The notes beneath the pieces were generated by a model. It worked only from the letters and a program-made list of their open reading frames with translations. It made no database searches and had not been told where the DNA came from. Source: Haladaptatus caseinilyticus (GTDB lineage: Archaea; Halobacteriota; Halobacteria; Halobacteriales; Haladaptataceae). Taken from it: a DNA stretch of 64,000 nucleotides. Positions 17,001-24,311 of the stretch are shown here, piece after piece. The stretch's first letter is position 1. Each line of letters opens with the position of its first letter. The position numbers were made by a program, and so were the translations under genes. The stretch is from the NCBI RefSeq assembly GCF_026248685.1, contig NZ_CP111041.1:310001-374000 (forward strand), read 5' to 3'.

Positions 17001-17450
17001 ATGAGCCAAAACGAACGTGGGCGACTACTCCCGGCGACTGAAGACCGACTGGACTACATTCGTCGACTCCTCGAGGAGCAAGATCTACCCACAGACGATA
17101 TCGAAGCACAGCAAGACTCCCTTTTCGTATATACTGTTGATTCCACCCAAGTCGGTGTTGGTGGTCTCGAATGTTATGAGTCGGTCGCGTTGCTTCGCTC
17201 CGTAGCAATTGAATCGTCAAAGCAAGGCGAGGGGTATGGTCACTCATTGTGTCATCAGTTGTTCGAACAGGCGGCTACTTCTAGTGTAACCGAACTCTAT
17301 CTCCTCACAACGACTGCCGACGAATTTTTCGCTGATCTTGGCTTTCGCGAAATTCAACGGGAAGACACACCGTCAGCGATTCAGCAAACGGCCGAATTTC
17401 AAGACCTCTGCCCTACAGCGGCAACATGCATGCTGAAACAGCTTCCCTGA
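17001..17450 (+). CDS. arsN2: ArsN2-type GNAT acetyltransferase
   Basis: A 149-residue GNAT-fold protein. The acetyl-CoA segment is readable as LLRSVAIESSKQGEGYGHSL, and the following LYLLTTTADEFFADLGF is diagnostic of the ArsN/ArsN2 subgroup found in arsenic operons, whose members acetylate organoarsenicals or are of uncertain substrate. It starts 24 bases after arsM and is co-directional, supporting a single module. Confidence 0.85.
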   Translation: MSQNERGRLLPATEDRLDYIRRLLEEQDLPTDDIEAQQDSLFVYTVDSTQVGVGGLECYESVALLRSVAIESSKQGEGYGHSLCHQLFEQAATSSVTELYLLTTTADEFFADLGFREIQREDTPSAIQQTAEFQDLCPTAATCMLKQLP

Positions 17451-17758
17451 ATTCTTCCGTGCTTTCCACGTCTGGTAGTACTTGTCCACTGTCACCATTC
17501 ATTTCGTCGTGTCGGGTGTCGTGCTCGTCAAACGACATTGCAGAATTGGTACTCGTAAGCCATCGGTTTTCGAATACGGACGCTTCTATCGAGCGCCCCC
17601 GCATCCCTTGGAGACCGAAAACTCCAGGAGAGTCGTTTGATACAGGATATCTGTATCTCTTAAGGCACTACTTTCGACTCTGTCACACCGTGTGATTTAA
17701 TATAAGATTGAGAATAGGCCGTATTTTTTATTGCGTTGAGTCAGAGAGGACAGATAAG
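17451..17758. other. Spacer after arsenic module
   Basis: No convincing gene. A TATTTTTTATTG stretch at about 17721-17733 is AT-rich and about 30 bases before the zinc-ribbon microgene, plausible as its promoter. Confidence 0.35.
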
Positions 17759-17908
17759 ATGGCACTCCCAGGTATAGTACGGCAGTGGCTCTCAATAAAT
17801 GAAAATGTTATTCGCGAGTGACGCCACTGCGGGGCGTCACTCGAGACAACCGAACAGCTATGCCCCACCTGTGGATCAACTGAAGCTGTAGAATTCGATG
17901 TCTCCTAA
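17759..17908 (+). pseudogene. Zinc-ribbon microprotein with TGA at a zinc-ligand position
   Basis: The frame reads MALPGIVRQWLSINENVIRE, TGA (17819-17821), then RHCGASLETTEQLCPTCGST and EAVEFDVS. Haloarchaeal one-domain zinc ribbons of about 49 residues have the order ...RECRxCG...CPxCGS...; here the TGA occupies exactly the first zinc-ligand cysteine. TGC or TGT to TGA is a single base change. Everything else in frame is intact. Simplest reading: recent nonsense mutation. Alternatives: read error, or UGA recoding (selenocysteine or cysteine), which would be exceptional in a haloarchaeon. Confidence 0.7.
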
Positions 17909-18185
17909 CTCCGGTTTAACGTAGGTGGGTGCAGATGTGGTTCCCAAAACCAGTCGTGGTTGCATGTCAAAACACTACCATCAAACAAAATCAATAATAC
18001 ATGTTCTGATACAGCTTGGTCGAGGATTCTGTTGGATAGTAGCGGTCATAGATGAGAACCTTGCACATGCAACGAACAGACCGACTGATCGGCGGTAACT
18101 AACACCTAGTAGAGAGGGTGGAAACCGCTTCGATAGTATTCCGAGATCGCTGAAGCATCCAAATCCTCCAGAATGAACGATTACA

Positions 18186-18386
18186 ATGTCTGTACCACAG
18201 TTTAACACCGACGAAATGGTTGAACAGTGTGAAAATTGTGCGGCAAAGACACACCACAATGTGTCGGTCGAACTCGTCACAGAAAGTAACAAAACGGAGA
18301 ACGCTGCGTTCTCACGGGAACCGTACCGAATAACAGAATGCACGCGGTGTGGAGCTAAAACCCGCCAGCGGATGAACGACGCCTGA
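18186..18386 (+). CDS. Zinc-ribbon microprotein (DUF7835-like)
   Basis: A 66-residue protein with CENC near residue 15 and CTRCG near residue 52, forming one treble-like or ribbon zinc site, and a basic C-terminus (KTRQRMNDA). This is a common haloarchaeal microprotein family with no known function. It is followed 16 bases later by another zinc microprotein in the same direction, so both are probably co-transcribed. A T6 run just after its stop may be a weak terminator. Confidence 0.75.
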   Translation: MSVPQFNTDEMVEQCENCAAKTHHNVSVELVTESNKTENAAFSREPYRITECTRCGAKTRQRMNDA

Positions 18387-18402
18387 AAACGTTTTTTCAA
18401 CC

Positions 18403-18609
18403 ATGCATCAGCCACAACGAGCGATCCAAGGGAACGCCGGTCATAATGAGCGTCGATGTCGGAGCTGTGGTTCGTTTGTAACGCCGGAATTCACCCGTGT
18501 TTTCGGGAACAACGACGACGAGGTGTTCGGCTGTCTCGATTGTATGTCGGCAACAGCAGTGCGGAACGGGAACGCCCGCACCCAAACCACAGATAAGTCT
18601 CTCAAGTAA
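18403..18609 (+). CDS. Zinc-ribbon microprotein (DUF7563-like)
   Basis: A 68-residue protein with CRSCGSFVTPEFTRVFG followed by CLDC, the signature of a small haloarchaeal zinc-binding family in which the CxxCG-x-VT-x-xF-RVFG core is strongly conserved. Function unknown; these microproteins are thought to bind DNA, RNA or partner regulators. Three zinc microprotein genes lie in a row from 17.76 to 18.61 kb. Confidence 0.8.
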   Translation: MHQPQRAIQGNAGHNERRCRSCGSFVTPEFTRVFGNNDDEVFGCLDCMSATAVRNGNARTQTTDKSLK

Positions 18610-18964
18610 CGACCGTGAAACGGTTCGTAAACATGCGCGGTGTGACGACGATCCATTCGCTTTTGTGTCTCACCCTACGTTGCCTGACCCCCTCAGTAGT
18701 GATCGTTAGACGGAATGTCCCATAATTGCTCGTCGGCATTAAGCACGTGGCTGAGGTATTCACGATTGCGAATCGCATCGCCAAATTCGGTGTATAAAGA
18801 GGGCGACGGACCACGATACGCACCGAGGTTGCTAACCCATTTCTGTATCTACCGATCCAAACGAATTGCTAGGAAATTTTATATCTCTTCCCACACAGGT
18901 CGTACGAAGGGCCACCCGATAGCAGAGGAGATCGCGATTGTCTGAAGTCGGTGCTGAACCATGA
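18610..18964. other. No gene seen
   Basis: Frames of 70-76 codons exist on both strands but have basic, non-haloarchaeal composition. TTTTTATC at 18965-18972 marks the TATA of the oxidoreductase gene. Confidence 0.35.
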
Positions 18965-18996
18965 CTTTTTATCATCGAAGTTCGTTATCACTCGTA

Positions 18997-20664
18997 ATGC
19001 TTCATGCGAAAGGATCCCTCCTCACCATCGACGTAAGCGATCGATCTACATCGACAACCAATATCGAAGATGTCCTCGCACAGTTCATGGGCGGTCGAGG
19101 AGTTGCAACAATACTCGCTCACGATCGCATTCCGTTTGACGCTGAGCCGCTTGGACCGAAAAATCGTGCATACATTTCGGCTGGTCCGCTCCAGCAGTCG
19201 CAGATGAGTTTCACCGGTCGGATGAATATGACTGGACTGTCACCACTGACCGATGGATTACTGTCTACCAACGCGGGCGGCTATCTCTCGCGGAATTTTG
19301 TCGGATCTGGCCACAGTGTTGTCGAGATAACCGGTGCGAGCGATAAGCTACTCGCGATTCATATCACTGACGAGGGCGTTGAGTTCGAGGAAGTACCCGA
19401 TCTCGCACAAGCGACCGTTCCTGAAGTCACCGACGCGATGAACGAGCGTCACGAACTTGAGAGTGAAAATCTTGTCACTATTGGCCCTGCCGGTGAGAAT
19501 CTTGTCCGGTTCGCCTGTCCGATAACCTACAACACCAGAGCCTTCGGCCGCGGCGGTCTCGGTGCCGTTCTCGGTTCGAAAAACGTAAAGACAGTATCTT
19601 TCCGAGGCGATTCAACACCCCCTGTCGAGATCGATGAAGACGTCCAGTCGGAGCTTCACAAAGAGGCCGCAACCACCGATGACATGATGAAGCGACAGGG
19701 AACGACCGCAGGAACGGAGTTCATCAACGACAACTTCTCATTGCCGACGCGGTACTTCTCCGAGCAGTCCTTTGAACACGTCGAGGAGATCGGTGGAAAT
19801 GCTGTTGAGGAAAAAAAGTTCACGAAGGAAGCCTGCTCGGTTTGTGCTTTCGCCTGTAAACTACCAACTAGGGACGAGGAACGCGACATCGAAACCGAGG
19901 GCCCAGAATTCGAAACGGTGTTCTCGTTCGGGTCGAACTGCGGTATTGGCGCCATCGTCGACGTGATGCAGTCCAATAAGCTATGCGACATCTACGGGAT
20001 GGATACTATCTCGTGTGGCAATAGTGTCGCTGCGTACCTCGCGGCACACGATGAATTCGGCAACGCCGAACGTGTTCATGAACTGGTCGAAAAGATTGCC
20101 TACCGGAATGATGAAGGAGATTTACTCGCAGAAGGCGTCAATCGGGCCCACGATGAGCTTGATGTGAAAAACTTCACCGTAAAAGGCATGGAGTTTGCAG
20201 CCCACGATGGTCGTGCAATCCACGGACAGGGTCTCTCGTACGCTGTCGCGAATCGCGGGGCCGACCATATGTACTCGACGATGCTCGGTCTCGAGTACGA
20301 TGGTGAGATCAACCCTGACGGAACTGCCGGCAAGGCCGAAGTCCTCATCGAACAAGAGAACCATCACGCAATTCGTGACAGTGGAATTTTTTGTGCGTTC
20401 TCAGGTGACTACTTCACTGAAGAACAAAAGGAGACCATTCTTCGGGCCGATTATGAGGAGTTGCTCACGGTGGGGTCGCGGGTGATTGAACTCGAACGAC
20501 ACTTCAACAATCAACGCGGCATAGATGCAGACGAAGACCGTCTTCCCTACGAATTGCCGGATCTACAGGAATCGATCCAGGAGTACTACGAGCTACGAGG
20601 TTGGAACGACGATGGCACCGTCCCTGAGAGCAACGTTGATGGCTTTGTGACCGCAGACGACTGA
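18997..20664 (+). CDS. Tungsten-dependent aldehyde:ferredoxin oxidoreductase family protein
   Basis: A 555-residue cytoplasmic enzyme of the AOR family, which oxidises aldehydes to acids with a tungsten bis-pterin and a [4Fe-4S] cluster, passing electrons to ferredoxin. Present are the N-terminal pterin-binding domain with FMGGRGVATILAH and NAGGYLSRNFVGSG, and the cysteine group CSVCAFACK with a further C-terminal GIFCAF. I start at MLHAKGSLLTIDVSD because TTTTTATC about 27 bases upstream predicts a leaderless mRNA there; the track frame from 18961 adds an unlikely hydrophobic leader. Two ubiquitin-like proteins follow, as expected for pterin sulfur transfer. Physiological aldehyde unknown. 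Confidence 0.9.
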   Translation: MLHAKGSLLTIDVSDRSTSTTNIEDVLAQFMGGRGVATILAHDRIPFDAEPLGPKNRAYISAGPLQQSQMSFTGRMNMTGLSPLTDGLLSTNAGGYLSRNFVGSGHSVVEITGASDKLLAIHITDEGVEFEEVPDLAQATVPEVTDAMNERHELESENLVTIGPAGENLVRFACPITYNTRAFGRGGLGAVLGSKNVKTVSFRGDSTPPVEIDEDVQSELHKEAATTDDMMKRQGTTAGTEFINDNFSLPTRYFSEQSFEHVEEIGGNAVEEKKFTKEACSVCAFACKLPTRDEERDIETEGPEFETVFSFGSNCGIGAIVDVMQSNKLCDIYGMDTISCGNSVAAYLAAHDEFGNAERVHELVEKIAYRNDEGDLLAEGVNRAHDELDVKNFTVKGMEFAAHDGRAIHGQGLSYAVANRGADHMYSTMLGLEYDGEINPDGTAGKAEVLIEQENHHAIRDSGIFCAFSGDYFTEEQKETILRADYEELLTVGSRVIELERHFNNQRGIDADEDRLPYELPDLQESIQEYYELRGWNDDGTVPESNVDGFVTADD

Positions 20665-20943
20665 TTACCCGCCCTGAATCGATGGGGTGACACGAATTTC
20701 GTCATTTGCTTCTAGTTCCGTGTCGGGCCCATCTTGGTAGGTCACATGCGTGCCGTTTCGAGTGATCGTCATCGAGTCCCGTATCTCCTCGTCTTCGAAT
20801 AGCAATTTTTCGAGACCAGGATGGTCCGTAGCGATCGTCGTGAGAAGACTTTCAACGGTCGTTTCTGGGGTAACATTGTATTCGACGGTCTTCTCACCGA
20901 CTACCTCCCGAAGCGGCCCGAAGAAGTGACACCGTACATGCAT
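20665..20943 (-). CDS. MoaD/ThiS-type ubiquitin-like protein with C-terminal GG (SAMP-like)
   Basis: A 92-residue beta-grasp protein beginning MHVRCHFFGPLREVVGEKTV and ending IQGG. The exposed Gly-Gly is the site of adenylation by an E1-like enzyme, for sulfur delivery in tungsten/molybdopterin synthesis or for protein sampylation. It starts 46 codons inside a longer open frame; a TATA-like GTATAC on the minus strand about 29 bases upstream supports this. It converges directly on the AOR gene (stop codons adjacent), a recurrent arrangement with AOR. Confidence 0.85.
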   Translation of the reverse strand: MHVRCHFFGPLREVVGEKTVEYNVTPETTVESLLTTIATDHPGLEKLLFEDEEIRDSMTITRNGTHVTYQDGPDTELEANDEIRVTPSIQGG

Positions 20944-21027
20944 CGGGCCAAGGTTAGTTTTGCGAGCACTTGTATACCACCAATGGGCTTTCCGAACAAA
21001 CATGAGGTCTCCACTCAAAGCCCAGTC

Positions 21028-21273
21028 ATGCAGATCGAAGTCCGTACATACGGAACAGCGCGATTCGTACTGGGTGATAAACAACTCACCATATGTATTG
21101 ACGACGGAGCAACCATTGAAGACGTGCTAGCAGACTTGACGGAGGACTCTGATATCGACCCGAATGACCTCGTTGTTATGAAGAATGGTATTCATGCCCA
21201 ACAGCTAAGCAGCGAGGCAACACCGCTTGAAGATGGCGACCAGCTTGTCCTGGCAGATACGATCGACGAATAA
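21028..21273 (+). CDS. Second ubiquitin-like beta-grasp protein, without Gly-Gly tail
   Basis: An 81-residue protein MQIEVRTYGTARFVLGDKQL..., with the beta-grasp layout of MoaD/ThiS but ending VLADTIDE rather than GG. It is divergent from the GG-bearing paralogue across 84 bases. AOR-linked MoaD-like proteins lacking GG are known in archaeal gene clusters and may act as a structural or docking partner; this function is inference. Confidence 0.75.
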   Translation: MQIEVRTYGTARFVLGDKQLTICIDDGATIEDVLADLTEDSDIDPNDLVVMKNGIHAQQLSSEATPLEDGDQLVLADTIDE

Positions 21274-21394
21274 TACTCTCCGTTTCCATCAGGGACGTCT
21301 CCGCTTTTCCCATTATAACCCGTCGATGTGGGCTGTAATCGTATGTCTAGATCGTTATGGTCGCTCGATGCCTATCAATTCAATAGTAATTACA

Positions 21395-24175
21395 ATGCCA
21401 GAGTATTCGAACGCGAGCGTCGTGCGATGGTTCGAGGACTTGGACACCGACGATATCGGGGTTGCTGGCGGCAAGGGGGCGAACTTGGCCGCACTGTCAC
21501 GGGCGGGCTTTCCTGTCCCTCCCGGCTTCATCGTTACGACTGTTGCATACCGCGAGCTCATCGATTCACCGCAGATTTGCGAGACGATCGGTCGGCTAGA
21601 CGAACTCGATTCGGCCACCACCGACACACTCACCGCGATTGCGTCTGACCTTCGATCGGCTATTATGAATCGCAGCTTCAGTGTATCCACCGAAACAGCG
21701 CTTACCGATGCGATGGCAACGTTCGAGAATACTGATTCTTTTGCCGTCCGGTCGAGTGCTACGTCCGAGGACCTCCCAAGCGCGTCGTTCGCCGGTCAGC
21801 ATGAGACGTTCCTCGGCGTACAGGCAGATGCTGTCCTCGACCGCGTTCGCGAGTGTATGGCCAGTCTCTTTACTGACCGTGCGGTTGCCTACCGGGCGCG
21901 CAATGACATCACCCATGCTGACACGGAGATGGCCGTCGTCGTCCAACCGATGGTCGATGCGACAGCCGCAGGCGTCCTCTTCACCGCAGATCCGACGACC
22001 GGAAATCGTCACCTCTCGTCGGTCGATGCGAGTTTTGGTCTTGGAGAGAGTATCGTCGCCGGTGATGTCACGCCCGATCATGCTCTAGTGGACACCCGCA
22101 CCGACGAGGTCCGAGAATACGCCGTTGGCACGAAAGCGGTTGCTGTCGAGTTACAAGGAGACAGCACTGTTGGCGATGAGACGGAAAACAATGGACCCAA
22201 CGAGACACACCCCACCAAGAGGGGTGGAACTGTTCGGGTCGAACTTCCATCTGCCCGCCGAGAAATGCGTGTGCTCACCGATGACCAACTTCGCACCCTT
22301 GTCGGGCTAGGGGAGCGGGCAGAATCATTACTTGGAACACCACAGGACGTTGAATGGGCGCTTGTAAACGGCCAGTTCGTCCTGTTGCAGTCCCGCCCCA
22401 TTACGTCCCTGTTCCCACGACCATCGCCGGCACCCGACGACGGCAACCTTCATGTCTACATCAGCATGGGCCACATGCAAGCAATGCCGGAAGCGATGCC
22501 GCCGCTCGTCCAAGACGTTTGGCAAACCTACACTGGAAACGCACTGTCTGCCATGGGTCTTGGTGACTCCCTCGGTAACCCGACGGTTACGGCCGGGGGA
22601 CGGGTCTTTATCGATGTTACCCCTTTCTTACGCCGTCCCAACCTGCGCGCTTGGCTGATCGAGCGAATCGCCGCGATAAACGAACCAATCTCCGCCAGTC
22701 TCGACGATATTGTATCACAACGGCCTGAAGAATTCGAATCCCGTGGCATAACCGTCGGCGCCCTCCCGGGGTACATCGTGACCACCGGACGATTGGCTTG
22801 GCTGATCACCCCCGCGATCCCGCGCATCGTTCAGAACATCCTCGGTGCGCTAGCTGGCCGTGGGGGCCCTCTCGACGAGGAGTCGTTGGCTGGTATTGGC
22901 GAACTGTTCACTGGACAGGCCACAGCCGCTCGGTCTCCCGAAGCTCGTGCGCGGGCCGTGTTCGAGACCATCGACATCAGGCGGATCCTTCGTGAAGTCT
23001 ATCCGCAAATCAGCCCATTGTTTCTTGCATTCGCGCTTGGTGGCTGGCTCAAACGAACCTTCCCTAACCAGCCAGCCGACGTAAACGCGATTGGTCGAGG
23101 TTTCGAACGCGATGTCGTCACTCGCATCAATCTCGGTCTCGGAGATCTCGCTGACATTGCACGGGGCCATCCACCAGTCGCCAATGCTATCCGCGATGGT
23201 GCCACCCTCGCAGAACTCGAGGACGTAACGGGAAGCAAGACCTTTTGTGACGCGTTTGATGCCTTCCTCGATGAATTTGGTCACCGCGGAACCGGGGAAA
23301 TCGACCTCAGTAGGCCTCGTTGGCGAGAGAACCCGTCCATGCTCCTTGCAGTCATCCGGGCAAACCTCGCGGATGAATCTGCAGGCGACCATCGCAAACG
23401 TATCCGGCGCCTTGTAGATAACGCCGAGACGGCCGCAGGGCGTCTCGAGGCACATGCAGATCACGGTTTGTCCGGGCCATTTCGCCGCCGCTACGTTCGC
23501 TGGCTCATCCGCACTTACCGTGATACAGTTTATCTCCGAGAATATCCCAAACAGGAGGCTGCCCGGGCGTTCACCGCGTGGCGAATGGCGCTACTGGACG
23601 CTGGGAAACTGCTCGTCGCTACGAACCATCTTGATCGCCCGGACGATGTCTGGTATCTCTACCGGGACGAATTGTTCGATGCACTTGATGGCAAGCCAAT
23701 CGAGGTCGATATCGTCACTCGCCGACGAGAACACGAGCACAATGTCAACTTGGATGCTCCCCCCGTTTTGACAAGTGAAGGTGAATCCGTTCGTGGGCAG
23801 GCGGAAAAGAAGACGGTCTCCGATGGAACACTCGTCGGGACAGGTGTCTCGGCAGGCATCGTTGAGGGAGTCGCCCGCGTTATTCGTGATCCAAAGGTTG
23901 CGACGGTTGAACACGGCGAGATACTTGTTGCCCCATCGACCGACCCCGGGTGGACGCCCCTCTTTTTGAACGCCGCCGGGCTGGTTTCTGAAGTTGGTGG
24001 CTCGGTCAGCCATGGAGCGCTTGTCGCTCGTGAATACGGCTTGCCAGCAGTCGTTTCCGTGCTTGAAGCGACGAAGAAGATTCAAACTGGTCAATATATT
24101 CGTATTGATGGCACACAGGGTACTGTCGAACTACTCGATGCACAGCCGACAATCGACGATGGGGGAGTCTATTGA
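21395..24175 (+). CDS. Dikinase-type phosphotransferase, rifampicin-phosphotransferase-like
   Basis: A 926-residue protein. The N-terminal ~320 residues are a PPDK_N/PEP-synthase ATP-grasp domain (GGKGANLAALSRAGFPVPPGF; FAVRSSATSEDLPSASFAGQ; DVEWALVNGQFVLLQSRPIT). A ~420-residue helical middle domain follows, and the C-terminus is the swivelling phosphohistidine domain (GGSVSHGALVAREYGLPAVV, catalytic His). The His domain is C-terminal and no PEP-binding TIM barrel follows, so this is the order of rifampicin phosphotransferase (ATP, substrate, His), not of PEP synthase. Archaeal RNA polymerase is rifampicin-insensitive, so another hydroxyl-bearing substrate is more likely. Start chosen at MPEYSNASVV; earlier frame codons overlap the beta-grasp gene. 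Confidence 0.88.
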   Translation: MPEYSNASVVRWFEDLDTDDIGVAGGKGANLAALSRAGFPVPPGFIVTTVAYRELIDSPQICETIGRLDELDSATTDTLTAIASDLRSAIMNRSFSVSTETALTDAMATFENTDSFAVRSSATSEDLPSASFAGQHETFLGVQADAVLDRVRECMASLFTDRAVAYRARNDITHADTEMAVVVQPMVDATAAGVLFTADPTTGNRHLSSVDASFGLGESIVAGDVTPDHALVDTRTDEVREYAVGTKAVAVELQGDSTVGDETENNGPNETHPTKRGGTVRVELPSARREMRVLTDDQLRTLVGLGERAESLLGTPQDVEWALVNGQFVLLQSRPITSLFPRPSPAPDDGNLHVYISMGHMQAMPEAMPPLVQDVWQTYTGNALSAMGLGDSLGNPTVTAGGRVFIDVTPFLRRPNLRAWLIERIAAINEPISASLDDIVSQRPEEFESRGITVGALPGYIVTTGRLAWLITPAIPRIVQNILGALAGRGGPLDEESLAGIGELFTGQATAARSPEARARAVFETIDIRRILREVYPQISPLFLAFALGGWLKRTFPNQPADVNAIGRGFERDVVTRINLGLGDLADIARGHPPVANAIRDGATLAELEDVTGSKTFCDAFDAFLDEFGHRGTGEIDLSRPRWRENPSMLLAVIRANLADESAGDHRKRIRRLVDNAETAAGRLEAHADHGLSGPFRRRYVRWLIRTYRDTVYLREYPKQEAARAFTAWRMALLDAGKLLVATNHLDRPDDVWYLYRDELFDALDGKPIEVDIVTRRREHEHNVNLDAPPVLTSEGESVRGQAEKKTVSDGTLVGTGVSAGIVEGVARVIRDPKVATVEHGEILVAPSTDPGWTPLFLNAAGLVSEVGGSVSHGALVAREYGLPAVVSVLEATKKIQTGQYIRIDGTQGTVELLDAQPTIDDGGVY

Positions 24176-24311
24176 ACAGCCCACCTCCGATTCGAGGACC
24201 CTCGACTAGTTTCAATCTTGCGTCCAAAGCTCTTGACACTCCATCACTTACTCATGACAGCCGTCATGCTATCTTCGAATAAAACAAGTTGAATGGTACC
24301 CACCGGCTGTC

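Noticed and set aside
21395-24175. PEP synthase or pyruvate phosphate dikinase
   Set aside because: The phosphohistidine domain is at the very C-terminus and no PEP-binding TIM barrel follows.
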